Positions 26,821 to 35,062 of a DNA stretch of 64,000 bases are shown piece by piece. The position numbers and the translations under genes are program-made. This DNA comes from Thermanaerothrix sp034436175. GTDB lineage: Bacteria > Chloroflexota > Anaerolineae > Anaerolineales > Anaerolineaceae. Positions within the stretch are counted from its first letter, which is position 1. The number at the start of each line of letters is the position of its first letter. Below the pieces are notes generated by a model, which saw nothing but the letters and a program-made list of their open reading frames with translations, was not told the DNA's origin and searched no databases. The DNA lies in the NCBI GenBank assembly GCA_964427505.1, contig CAYRUO010000003.1, positions 62,001 through 126,000 on the forward strand, written 5' to 3'.

Positions 26821-27481
26821 ATTTTACTGCCGTGCGTAGCGATTTTACCCCTTCCTGAATACCTTGGGGATGCTTAAAGATTGCCGTTGCCGCCACAAAG
26901 ATGCGTGCTCCGGCCTGATAAGCCAAGGGGAGGGTTTCGGTGTTGATACCTCCATCTACCTGGATAAGGGCGGTGCTGTGGTACTGTTCAAGCATCATTT
27001 TTATCTCTGAGATTTTTGCCACGCTCTCGGGCAAGAAAGATTGACCGGAATAGCCCGGATTGACGGTCATCACCAGAATGAAATCCACTGCGGGCAGAAG
27101 AGCGCTTATCGCACAGGCAGGAGTGCCGGGGTTAAGCGCGATGCCCGCTTTAGCCCCAAGGCTGCGAATAGTTTGCAGGGTGCGGTGAATGTTAGGGTTG
27201 CCTTCTACATGCACACTGACGTAATTTGCCCCAGCGCGAATAAAAGCCTCTACGTAGCGCTCCGGTTTCTCGATCATTAGGTGCACATCTAGGGGGAGAG
27301 AAGAAACGCGGCGGCAAGTTTCAACGATGAAAGGTCCCATGGTGATATTAGGGACAAAATGTCCATCCATCACGTCAATGTGTAACCAATCAACCCCGGC
27401 AGCCTCGGCTTGAGCAATCTCATTGGCCAGGTGAGCAAAATCAGCAGAAAGGATGGAGGCGGAGAGAATAATGTCGTCCAT
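26819..27481 (-). CDS. rpe: Ribulose-phosphate 3-epimerase
   Basis: Rpe interconverts ribulose-5-phosphate and xylulose-5-phosphate in the pentose phosphate route. The 220-residue TIM barrel has ILSADFAHLANEI, the metal-site HIDVMDGHFVPNITMGP, DVHLMIEKPERY, VMTVNPGYSGQSF and QVDGGINTETLP, all typical. Full length, 6 bases from the upstream kinase gene, with which it is likely co-transcribed. The kinase-rpe-rpmB order recalls Bacillus. Confidence 0.96.
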   Translation of the reverse strand: MDDIILSASILSADFAHLANEIAQAEAAGVDWLHIDVMDGHFVPNITMGPFIVETCRRVSSLPLDVHLMIEKPERYVEAFIRAGANYVSVHVEGNPNIHRTLQTIRSLGAKAGIALNPGTPACAISALLPAVDFILVMTVNPGYSGQSFLPESVAKISEIKMMLEQYHSTALIQVDGGINTETLPLAYQAGARIFVAATAIFKHPQGIQEGVKSLRTAVK

Positions 27482-27487
27482 AATACC

Positions 27488-28549
27488 TTAGCGGGGAGGG
27501 TTAAACGTGAGCCATATCCACAGCCAGAATGGAATCAGTCCGCCGACGGCAATAACCGCCAACAGACCCAGCAAGATGGTAATCCAATCAATATTTTGCG
27601 TATCATCGGCGTTTTGAACAGGAGGCATTTCACTTGAGACATAAGCAGGAGATGCCGTTTGAGATTCGGGAGGGGGCTGTGTTATTTCGGCATTTTGAAT
27701 TTTTTGCAGCCAGTCTTCCAAAACAAGAGCCAGTTGTTGAGCGGTGCGATAGCGCCGCGCGGGCTCTTTTTCCAGAAGTTTGAGCACTATCATTTCGAGC
27801 GAAGATGGTATGCCGGGGTTCAGAGTACGCGGAGGACGAGGGGGCGCTTCACGATGTAATCGCGCAAGTTCGACCGGGTCACTGGCGTAGAAGGGGGGTT
27901 GTCCGGTGAGTAATTCGTAGAGCACAACCCCAAGTGAATAAACATCGGAGGCGGGGGTAGGGGGGTGACCGGCGGCCTGTTCTGGTGAGAAGTAGAGCGG
28001 GGATCCCCAGACCACATCGGCGCTCTCGTCGGGTTGAATAGATGCCATCGCACGGGCTATGCCGAAATCGGTTACCTTAAGCGTTCCATCTGGGGTGACC
28101 AACATATTGTGGGGTTTTACATCACAGTGAATAACACCCATGCGATGAGCGTAACCGATCCCCCTGGCAGCCTGAATCACCAGACGAACGGCTTGATCGA
28201 AAGGTAGAGGGCCTTGGTCTTTGAGGATGCTCTTAAGATCCGTGCCCGGTACATATTCCATCACCAAATAAAGCGCGGCTGTGTTCTCGTCATAACCGAA
28301 ATCGTACACTGTAACAATATTGGGATGCGAGAGGTTGGCGGCGGCACGGGCTTCATTTTGAAATCGTTCGCGGAAGCCAGCCTCACGAGAAAAGGGCTCT
28401 CGAAGAACCTTGACCGCTACCCGCCGATCAAGCGTTTTATCGTGCGCCAAATAGACCAATGCCATTCCGCCGCTTCCAATCACGCGCAGAAGGCGATAAC
28501 GTCCCCCCAGCATTGGTAACGTTTGGGCGTTAGAGCTTGCCGTGTTCAT
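27488..28549 (-). CDS. Hanks-type Ser/Thr protein kinase with C-terminal membrane anchor
   Basis: The kinase domain (about 17-275) has the glycine loop VIGSGGMALVYLAHD, VAVKVL lysine, catalytic HCDVKPHN (Cys replaces the usual Arg before Asp) and DFGIA. A Pro-rich linker follows and one C-terminal helix (about 323-348, ITILLGLLAVIAVGGLIPFWLWIWL). There is almost nothing beyond the helix, so unlike PrkC/PknB it has no PASTA sensor. The HRD to HCD change suggests an RD-independent kinase. Substrates are unknown. Confidence 0.92.
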   Translation of the reverse strand: MNTASSNAQTLPMLGGRYRLLRVIGSGGMALVYLAHDKTLDRRVAVKVLREPFSREAGFRERFQNEARAAANLSHPNIVTVYDFGYDENTAALYLVMEYVPGTDLKSILKDQGPLPFDQAVRLVIQAARGIGYAHRMGVIHCDVKPHNMLVTPDGTLKVTDFGIARAMASIQPDESADVVWGSPLYFSPEQAAGHPPTPASDVYSLGVVLYELLTGQPPFYASDPVELARLHREAPPRPPRTLNPGIPSSLEMIVLKLLEKEPARRYRTAQQLALVLEDWLQKIQNAEITQPPPESQTASPAYVSSEMPPVQNADDTQNIDWITILLGLLAVIAVGGLIPFWLWIWLTFNPPR

Positions 28550-28660
28550 TCAGAGCCGATTATATCATACCCCGCATGGCATAAGTTTTAGCCTGCGTTT
28601 CGGGTCATACCGTGGTAAATTATATGGGATTGCGGGGATCTCGGAGTGGGAGAAAAAACG

Positions 28661-29749
28661 GTGGCAGAAAAAATAGGTGTTTTGCTCAAAGATCCAATGA
28701 AATGGTTACTGGGGGCTGCACTGTTAGCCATAATGGCTAAAGTTCAAGGTTGGGGTGATTATTGGGTGTTTGGGCTTTCAGCGCTTGGTCTTATCCCTTT
28801 AGCCGGATTAATCGGAAAGGCGACCGAAGCCCTGGCTGGTCACACCGGCCCCCGAATCGGGGGATTGCTGAACGCAACTCTTGGTAATGCGGCTGAACTT
28901 ATTATCACTCTGGTGGCTATTCGTGCCGGTCTATTGGAATTGGTCAAAGCCTCAATCACCGGCTCTATTCTTGGGAATTTGTTGTTCGTAATGGGCCTAG
29001 CCATGCTGGTGGGTGGATTAAGGCACGGCGTGCAGATATTTGACCGCCGACAGGCGTCCAATTATGCTGTTCTTTTACTCATATCGGTCGTGGCATTATT
29101 AGTGCCCTCTCTTTTCAGCCACTCCATTGGGCCAGAAAATAGTCCTGGGGTGGAAGCGCTTAGTCTGGGCGTGGCGGGGATCATGATTATTCTATATGCC
29201 GCGGGACTGATTTACAGCCTGCGGGGGGCGAGAAATCCGGTTGCAATAAGTGGGGCACAATTGGAAACAGTAGCGCCGCATTGGGGGGTGCCGACAGCGG
29301 TGGGGGTTCTGGCTATTGCCACGTTTGGGGTGGTGATGTTAAGTGAACTCTTGGTTGGGGTGGTTGAGCATGTTGTGGCATCGCTTGGGGTATCGGAATT
29401 CTTTTTGGGAATAATCTTAATCCCCGTCATCGGGAATGTGGCTGAGCACTTGGTTGCGGTTAATGTTGCAGCACAAAATCGAATGGAATTGAGCCTTGAA
29501 ATTGCGGTATCATCAAGTCTTCAGATTGCCTTATTCGTAGCACCGCTGTTGGTGTTCGTTAGTCTCCTCATGGGTAATCCGCTCACCTTGATCTTTAATC
29601 CCTTTGAACTCATTGCCCTGACGGCTACGATTTTTATTGCTGCATTGGTGGCAATGGATGGTGAATCAAATTGGTTGGAGGGTGCTGCGTTGCTGGCGGT
29701 ATATTTGATTTTGGGGTTGGCGTTTTTCCTTCTACCCACAAGCGGTTAG
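28661..29749 (+). CDS. Calcium/proton antiporter, CAX family
   Basis: The 362-residue membrane protein has about eleven helices in two repeats and CAX motifs: GGLLNATLGNAAELII at the first alpha-repeat and GNVAEHLVAVNVA at the second, each with the acidic residue used in cation exchange. TGSILGNLLFVMGLAML follows the first. It should export Ca2+ (or similar) in exchange for H+. GTG 28661 has GGGAG 8 bases upstream; an in-frame GTG at 28646 is possible and would add 5 residues. An SH3-like gene follows after 16 bases. Confidence 0.9.
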   Translation: MAEKIGVLLKDPMKWLLGAALLAIMAKVQGWGDYWVFGLSALGLIPLAGLIGKATEALAGHTGPRIGGLLNATLGNAAELIITLVAIRAGLLELVKASITGSILGNLLFVMGLAMLVGGLRHGVQIFDRRQASNYAVLLLISVVALLVPSLFSHSIGPENSPGVEALSLGVAGIMIILYAAGLIYSLRGARNPVAISGAQLETVAPHWGVPTAVGVLAIATFGVVMLSELLVGVVEHVVASLGVSEFFLGIILIPVIGNVAEHLVAVNVAAQNRMELSLEIAVSSSLQIALFVAPLLVFVSLLMGNPLTLIFNPFELIALTATIFIAALVAMDGESNWLEGAALLAVYLILGLAFFLLPTSG

Positions 29750-29765
29750 GGAGGTGGCAAAGGCT

Positions 29766-30245
29766 ATGTCGAAGCCCTCTATAGGTCTCTTAATCGCTGC
29801 CGGCATAGGTTTGGGAGGGTTGGGATTTGTGGTGTTGCTGGTTCTAATGATTTTGCTCCGCACCGGTTCTGCCGCGACTATTGAAATTACTGCCGTTTAT
29901 ACGGTCATCCCTGCTCCCACCTCAACGACGTTACCGAATGCGTTCCAAGCACCTACGGCAACGTCAACCATTGACCCACTTCTAAATCCAACCGGAATCC
30001 GATTGGGGGAATATGTTCAAGTTTATGGGACGGGAGGTGAGGGACTGCGGTTGCGCACGAAACCGGGTACTCGTTCAGCCGTAATGTTTTTAGCCATGGA
30101 GGAAGAGGTCTTTCAGGTGTTAGATGGGCCGGTGCCGGCAGATGGTTATGTTTGGTGGTATTTGCAGGCTCCCTACGATAAAAATCGAAGCGGCTGGGCG
30201 GCAGCAGATTTCTTAAAAATTGTGGAATTGACCCCACAACCATAA
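29766..30245 (+). CDS. Membrane-anchored SH3-like domain protein
   Basis: The 159-residue product has one N-terminal membrane helix (about 8-32), a Thr/Pro/Ser linker (to about 72) and a C-terminal bacterial SH3-like domain with YGTGGEGLRLRTKPGT and VWWYLQAPYDKNRSGWAAADFL. Such domains bind cell-wall or peptide ligands outside the cell. The exact role is unknown. ATG 29766 has GGGAGG 11 bases upstream; the overlapping GTG at 29754 sits too close to it. Probably transcribed with the antiporter. Confidence 0.8.
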   Translation: MSKPSIGLLIAAGIGLGGLGFVVLLVLMILLRTGSAATIEITAVYTVIPAPTSTTLPNAFQAPTATSTIDPLLNPTGIRLGEYVQVYGTGGEGLRLRTKPGTRSAVMFLAMEEEVFQVLDGPVPADGYVWWYLQAPYDKNRSGWAAADFLKIVELTPQP

Positions 30246-30267
30246 TGCTTACTGTGGAGAATTGATC

Positions 30268-30609
30268 ATGTCCTCTTATCCGGTATCGATTTCTGCCAAT
30301 AAAAGCGAAGGTTGGCTGAAGATCACTTGGGATGACAATCATGTCAGCACATACCCTTTTGGTTTACTGCGAGCGGCATGTCCTTGTGCCACATGCCGAG
30401 GGGGGCATGAAAATATGCGATCTACCCCTGACCCTGAGGTTTTTGAGCTGGTATTGCCCGATTCACCGGCCACGCGCCTAAGAAACATTGAGGCTGTGGG
30501 GAACTACGCTATCACCATTGAATGGGAAGATGGACACCATTTTGGTATTTACCGTTGGGATTATCTCCGCGAACTATGCCCGTGTTCCGAATGTCGTGGA
30601 ATGGCTTAA
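30268..30609 (+). CDS. DUF971 family protein
   Basis: The 113-residue protein matches DUF971 (GBBH-like N-terminal domain): LKITWDDNHVSTYPFGLLRAACPC, then ITIEWEDGHHFGIYRWDYLRELCPC. Conserved Cys pairs (CPCATC and CPCSEC) suggest metal binding. Function is unknown; related domains occur at the N-terminus of gamma-butyrobetaine hydroxylase and near iron-sulfur assembly genes. ATG 30268 follows GGAG; an in-frame TTG at 30262 is less likely. Confidence 0.9.
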   Translation: MSSYPVSISANKSEGWLKITWDDNHVSTYPFGLLRAACPCATCRGGHENMRSTPDPEVFELVLPDSPATRLRNIEAVGNYAITIEWEDGHHFGIYRWDYLRELCPCSECRGMA

Positions 30610-30620
30610 TTCCGTAGGAT

Positions 30621-32039
30621 TTACATATTGTAATAAAGTTCAATCTCATAGGGGTGAGGGCGAAGGCGAACCTGATTTTCCTCATCTGATTTTTTGCGAA
30701 TCCACACCTCAATGAGGTCGGTTGTAAACACATTGCCCTGAAGCAAGAATTCGTGATCGGCCTGGAGAGCCTGAAGTGCTTCCCCTAACGAGGTGGGGAG
30801 ACTTTTGATCGTCTTGCGTTTCTCGGGTGGCCAGGAGAAGATATCCTCGTCAATGGGACCAAAATGATGCTCTGAGGGGTCTATCCGATGGCGAATGCCA
30901 TCTATGCCGGCCATCAACATGGCGGCCATGGCTAGATAGGGGTTACAGGTTGCGTCGGGCGGGCGAAATTCAAAACGGAAGGTCTCTGGGTCGGTCGCAT
31001 ATTTGGGGAGGCGTATAGCGGCGCTGCGATTGCCGCTGGAGAAGAAACAATTGACTGGTGCTTCAAAACCCGGTACTAAGCGACGATAGGAGTTCGTTGT
31101 GGGATTCGTAAAAGCCAATAACGCGGGGGCGTGATAGAGCAAACCGCCGATATAGAAGCGCGCTTCCTGACTGAGATGAGCAGGAGCATTGGGATCATAA
31201 AAAATGTTTTTTCCATTCCGCTTCAGTAATTGGTGAAAATGCATGCCGTTCCCGGCTTCTCCATAAAGTGGTTTGGGGAGGAAGGTTACAGACATCCCCT
31301 CACGCCATGCTGTCATTTTGGTCACATATTTAATCAGCAAGGTGGCATCGGCGGCGGATAGCAATCCCATGAGGGGAATCTCAATCTCGCACTGACCGGG
31401 TCCTCCAACCTCGTGGTGGTGATATTTTACGGGGATCCCCAATTCTTCAAGGTGGCCCACCATTCGGGCACGGAGGTTGAAGAGTTGATCATTGGGTGGA
31501 ATAGCATGGTAGCCCCCGTGAAGGGAAATATAATGTCCATGTCCTCCGGTACTGCTTTTCCATGCCGATTCGATGGATTCCACCCGGTATGATGACACAT
31601 TGATGGTATTTTCATATTCAACATTGCTGAAGACATAAAACTCAAATTCTGGCCCCCAAACGGATTGATCGGCAATCTCAGTGTGTTGGAGATAGGCTTC
31701 GGCGCGGCGAGCAATTTCACGTGGATCACGAGAAAAGGGTTCACGCGTATCCGCTTCGTGGACATTGCAGATGAAACTCAGCGTGGGTTGTTCCCAAAAA
31801 GGGTCCAGGAAACCTGTGGTTAAGTCCGGGATGAGGACCATGTCACCTGCCCGCACGCTTTTGAAACCCACGCTGGAGCCATCAAAGCCTACACCCTTTT
31901 GCATCAGATCGGGTGTAAACTCGCGCGTTGAAATTGTTACGTGATGCCAATTGCCCCATAAATCGCAGAACTTCAAATCTATTTGATGAATATGATGTTC
32001 GGCAATGAAAGCCTGGGCCTCCGAAAAATTTTTGAACAT
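30621..32039 (-). CDS. glnA: Glutamine synthetase, type I
   Basis: GlnA makes glutamine from glutamate, ammonia and ATP in the cytoplasm, as a dodecamer. The 472-residue protein has VGFDGSSVGFKSV, GPEFEFYVF (metal Glu), the GNGMHFHQ and NSYRRLVPGFEAPV segments, and RIDPSEHHFGP. At the site of the E. coli adenylylated Tyr397 the sequence reads DEDIFSWPPE, giving Phe401, so the usual adenylylation is not possible. ATG 32039 has GGAG 5 bases upstream; an upstream in-frame ATG would run into a hairpin. It follows a DUF362 gene. Confidence 0.96.
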   Translation of the reverse strand: MFKNFSEAQAFIAEHHIHQIDLKFCDLWGNWHHVTISTREFTPDLMQKGVGFDGSSVGFKSVRAGDMVLIPDLTTGFLDPFWEQPTLSFICNVHEADTREPFSRDPREIARRAEAYLQHTEIADQSVWGPEFEFYVFSNVEYENTINVSSYRVESIESAWKSSTGGHGHYISLHGGYHAIPPNDQLFNLRARMVGHLEELGIPVKYHHHEVGGPGQCEIEIPLMGLLSAADATLLIKYVTKMTAWREGMSVTFLPKPLYGEAGNGMHFHQLLKRNGKNIFYDPNAPAHLSQEARFYIGGLLYHAPALLAFTNPTTNSYRRLVPGFEAPVNCFFSSGNRSAAIRLPKYATDPETFRFEFRPPDATCNPYLAMAAMLMAGIDGIRHRIDPSEHHFGPIDEDIFSWPPEKRKTIKSLPTSLGEALQALQADHEFLLQGNVFTTDLIEVWIRKKSDEENQVRLRPHPYEIELYYNM

Positions 32040-32063
32040 CTTTGCTCCATGAGGTAAGATTTT

Positions 32064-32090
32064 CACAGCCTGTGGAAACCACAGGCTGTG
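32064..32090. promoter_or_regulatory. Perfect inverted repeat in the glnA leader
   Basis: CACAGCCTGTGG at 32064-32075 and CCACAGGCTGTG at 32079-32090 form a perfect 12-base stem with a 3-base loop, 25 bases before the glnA ATG. There is no T run after it on the minus strand, so it is not a normal terminator. It may be an operator or an mRNA hairpin. Confidence 0.6.
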
Positions 32091-32100
32091 AGGTTCAACG

Positions 32101-33321
32101 TCAGTGTCGGGATCGTTGGCGCCGTCGGTGCCCTAGCACACCAAGCAGTAATATCAGTCCTCCCAAGGCCGTTGCGGCCTGAAGTACGGTTTTCGGTTCC
32201 ATCCCCGGCATCACCACTTGGCCATCACCGTAGGCTTTAAAGAGTTTTCCCCATTTCGTCTGTAAAGCCGCCTCAACGCGCTTGCGACCGATAAAAGGGT
32301 ACCAATAAACATTGTGATAGAAATTGCTAGCAAAATAACTCCAAGGCACCAAGGGGCTTTGTAAAAGAATTTTCTCAAATGGCTTGAGCGGGCCATGATA
32401 GATCATTTTCTGCCCACGGGAGGCGAAAGTATCTTCCTGGACAAAGTTCCAAGGGGGTTCCTGCTCGATATCGTAGCCTACAATCTCTATCTGGCGCGGA
32501 TTCCCTATTCCTAAATCAAGTTCATGAGCGATGCGGATGAAAGGGATACGAAGGGGGTCAAAACCTTGTAATTTTGCTGAGACGGCGTCAATTGCAACCT
32601 GATCGGCAGAAGCGAGCAGGATATCCTTTTCGTGCCAGCGCATTGCCCGCGGGCCGGGGCCGTCACCGGCAAAGGTTCCATCCATCACAGCAAAAATACC
32701 CGGATGGATTTCCTGTTGAATCGTCAGCAAGTCCACCAGGGTTTCATGAATAACGCTATGGGTCCAATGCCGGTTGCGATGGAGAAGTCCCCCAAAAGCG
32801 TTCTTCATCGCGCCTGTGATGGTGGTAAATACGTGGGTCTTTACCGTAGGAAGGTGAACGATGTTTATCCCAATAAGATCCTTGGGAATATAAACGCCCT
32901 CAGGGTAGACTTTGTCCAGAACCAAGAAGGGACGGGTGCGGGGCTGGTAGCGAATCCACTCAAACTGATCTTGATAGAGATAAAGGCAAGGCACCTGATA
33001 TTTATCGGTGATGTAGCGATGTTTGTTATTGTATTCACCCACTCTGGTATCTACAACCACCGTATCATTATGAACGCCCACCAAGTCTTGGTATCCCATG
33101 TTGCGCAAAGCCAGGATCACCCCTTCTAACTGCCAGGGTGTTGTGGAACAAGCGGGATACCACGTTTGCCAGGAAATATTGATTTTCAGGCCGGTCTTGA
33201 TGCCGTGAGGAAGGGCTAGCTCCACACCAGCCATCTTCATAAGACGTGCAATATCTTCAAGTACGGTTTCGGGTGTGGTCTTAAGGACGGCGACCTTGCC
33301 TTTACCAGGAAACTGACTCAC
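32101..33321 (-). CDS. DUF362 domain protein with C-terminal membrane tail
   Basis: This 406-residue protein matches DUF362: it has VAVLKTTPETVLEDIARL, GIKTGLKINISW, LPTVKTHVFTTITGAMKNAFGGL and VMDGTFAGDGPGPR, and lacks the ferredoxin-like cysteines seen in some members. The final 30 residues form a short hydrophobic helix followed by RRRQRSRH, suggesting a tail anchor facing the cytoplasm. Activity is unknown; DUF362 proteins often sit beside iron-sulfur proteins. GTG 33321 has GGAGGG 6 bases upstream; the longer frame beginning at 33366 has no such site. Confidence 0.82.
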   Translation of the reverse strand: MSQFPGKGKVAVLKTTPETVLEDIARLMKMAGVELALPHGIKTGLKINISWQTWYPACSTTPWQLEGVILALRNMGYQDLVGVHNDTVVVDTRVGEYNNKHRYITDKYQVPCLYLYQDQFEWIRYQPRTRPFLVLDKVYPEGVYIPKDLIGINIVHLPTVKTHVFTTITGAMKNAFGGLLHRNRHWTHSVIHETLVDLLTIQQEIHPGIFAVMDGTFAGDGPGPRAMRWHEKDILLASADQVAIDAVSAKLQGFDPLRIPFIRIAHELDLGIGNPRQIEIVGYDIEQEPPWNFVQEDTFASRGQKMIYHGPLKPFEKILLQSPLVPWSYFASNFYHNVYWYPFIGRKRVEAALQTKWGKLFKAYGDGQVVMPGMEPKTVLQAATALGGLILLLGVLGHRRRQRSRH

Positions 33322-33394
33322 GAGATGCCCTCCACAAAAAATCAAGCCTGCTCGCAAGGCGATCACGCATACTTACATAAGCATTTTAGTCAAA

Positions 33395-33409
33395 ACGCCG
33401 AAGGGGCGT
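33395..33409 (-). terminator. Weak intrinsic terminator after purB
   Basis: ACGCC and GGCGT form a 5-base stem with a 5-base loop; on the minus strand four T follow. It is 83 bases past the purB stop. The stem is short, so efficiency is doubtful. Confidence 0.4.
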
Positions 33410-33492
33410 CCAGTTGTTTTCGTCACTGTTGCTGTATGCGTTTATCACTCGGCGTGTAATTGGGGGAATTTTGGTGAAGGATCGGGTTGTGT

Positions 33493-34890
33493 CTATGTCG
33501 TGATCAGTTGACGAATACGCCGGGCTAATGCTAGGGCGCGTTCAGCAGACGTTCCCAGATATTGCACGGTGTTGTGGAAAATTTTCAGTATTTCATCTGC
33601 GGTTAAGTAGGTCAGCAGAATTTCGTCCCGGCTGAGCGTTTGAGGGAGGGGATTGGGTTGACCTTGCTGCAGGGCTTTCCATGCTATTAAGGCCTGCTGG
33701 CGCAGATGCTCATGCATGGTTTGGCGGTCGGCGCCTTTTTTGACGGAAGCCATAAGTAAATGCTCCATAGCCGCAAAGGGAAGATAGTTGCTGAGGTTGC
33801 GGTGAATAGCAATTTCATCAACTTCAAGCCCTTTCAGAATGGTGTGCGCGGTCATTAGGAGTTCATCGGTTACCAGGAAGGCCTCCGGAAGGATAAGACG
33901 GCGGTTAGCCGAATCATCCAAGGTGCGTTCAAGAAGTGAATGGGCCGCATTTTGCCAAGCAATTGAAGGGTAGGTAGCCAATAGACGGGCAAGGGAGTTG
34001 ATGCGTTCCGCGCGAATTGGGTTTCGCTTAAAAGGCATGGCTGAAGAACCGACTTGGGAAGCGCCAAAGGGTTCACGCCATTCGCCGATTAAGGGGTTTT
34101 GAAGCAGGCGCAGGTCAAAAGCAAACTTATAGAGGGTTGCTCCCAAACCTGCCAATGCGCTGAGGATGACAAAATCTTGTTTGCGTGGGTAAGTTTGGCT
34201 GGCAATAGGGTAAAAGGGCAAATTCAGTTTCTGGCTGAGGAGCGATTCAAAACGTTCGAGGTTTTCGACGCCGATGAGTTCGGCGTATGAGGCTGCGCTT
34301 CCCACGGCCCCTTTGAAGCCTTTGCCCCGAATTTTGCTGTGCAGTTCGCTCAGAGTCTGGTAATCCTCAAGTAGGTCTTGAGCATAAAGGGCTAAACGGT
34401 AGCCCAAAGTGAGCGGTTCCGCAGGCTGAAAATGCGTATAGCCGAGTACCGGAAGGTGAGCATAGTTTTCGATTTTGTCGGCAAATATGGCTAACAAAGC
34501 GGCAAGTTTTTCGAGCAATAACCCTAACCCTTGGCGCAAACGCAGGGCTTCGGCGTTATCTTCAATATCCATTGATGTTGCACCCAAGTGAAGCACTTTT
34601 CCGCCCAGCGGGCATTGCTCGGCGAAGGTTTTTAGTTCAGCCATGAGGTCATGTTGAATTTCGCGTTCAATGTCGAGGGCGCGCTGCAAGTCAATAGCGT
34701 CTTGATGCTCGCGTAAGTCCTGGACTTGCTCGGGGGTTACCAATCCGAATTCTGCTTCTACTTCTGCCAGAGCGACCCAGATTCGGCGCCATAGTTGACG
34801 TTTGGTGTGCTCGCTCCATAACATGCGCATCTCAGGGCTTCCATAGCGCCAGGAGAACGGGGATTGGTATGACGTTAGGTTGAGATTCAT
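33493..34890 (-). CDS. purB: Adenylosuccinate lyase
   Basis: PurB cleaves adenylosuccinate and SAICAR in purine synthesis, releasing fumarate. The 465-residue protein has YGSPEMRMLWSE at the start, GATSMDIEDNAEALRLR, GYTHFQPAEPLTLG and the signature loop GSSAMPFKRNPIRAE with catalytic Ser. Residues after this are typical of the family. Length is normal. It is isolated, divergent from the kinase cluster. Confidence 0.96.
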   Translation of the reverse strand: MNLNLTSYQSPFSWRYGSPEMRMLWSEHTKRQLWRRIWVALAEVEAEFGLVTPEQVQDLREHQDAIDLQRALDIEREIQHDLMAELKTFAEQCPLGGKVLHLGATSMDIEDNAEALRLRQGLGLLLEKLAALLAIFADKIENYAHLPVLGYTHFQPAEPLTLGYRLALYAQDLLEDYQTLSELHSKIRGKGFKGAVGSAASYAELIGVENLERFESLLSQKLNLPFYPIASQTYPRKQDFVILSALAGLGATLYKFAFDLRLLQNPLIGEWREPFGASQVGSSAMPFKRNPIRAERINSLARLLATYPSIAWQNAAHSLLERTLDDSANRRLILPEAFLVTDELLMTAHTILKGLEVDEIAIHRNLSNYLPFAAMEHLLMASVKKGADRQTMHEHLRQQALIAWKALQQGQPNPLPQTLSRDEILLTYLTADEILKIFHNTVQYLGTSAERALALARRIRQLITT

Positions 34891-34940
34891 GGCGGTCTAA
34901 GAGCCTCCGCAAAAACCAAATGGAAAATCTAACTTTTGAA

Positions 34941-34946
34941 ATTATA
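34941..34946 (-). promoter_or_regulatory. Candidate -10 box for purB
   Basis: A perfect TATAAT on the minus strand lies about 51 bases before the purB start. No good -35 box is visible, so this is tentative. Confidence 0.35.
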
Positions 34947-35025
34947 ATTTAACCAAAGACAGTGCATTGGTAATTAGACGGGGATAACACTGAATTGGCC
35001 TTTCCTGGAATATTGAGGCTTGACA

Positions 35026-35031
35026 TATAAT
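35026..35031 (+). promoter_or_regulatory. Candidate -10 box for the kinase/phosphatase cluster
   Basis: A perfect TATAAT lies about 32 bases before the GTG at 35063. It directly follows TTGACA, which is too close to serve as its -35; the region 17 bases upstream gives no convincing -35. Confidence 0.33.
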
Positions 35032-35062
35032 AGATAAAATCTCTTTCAGGTTTTCTTCAATT

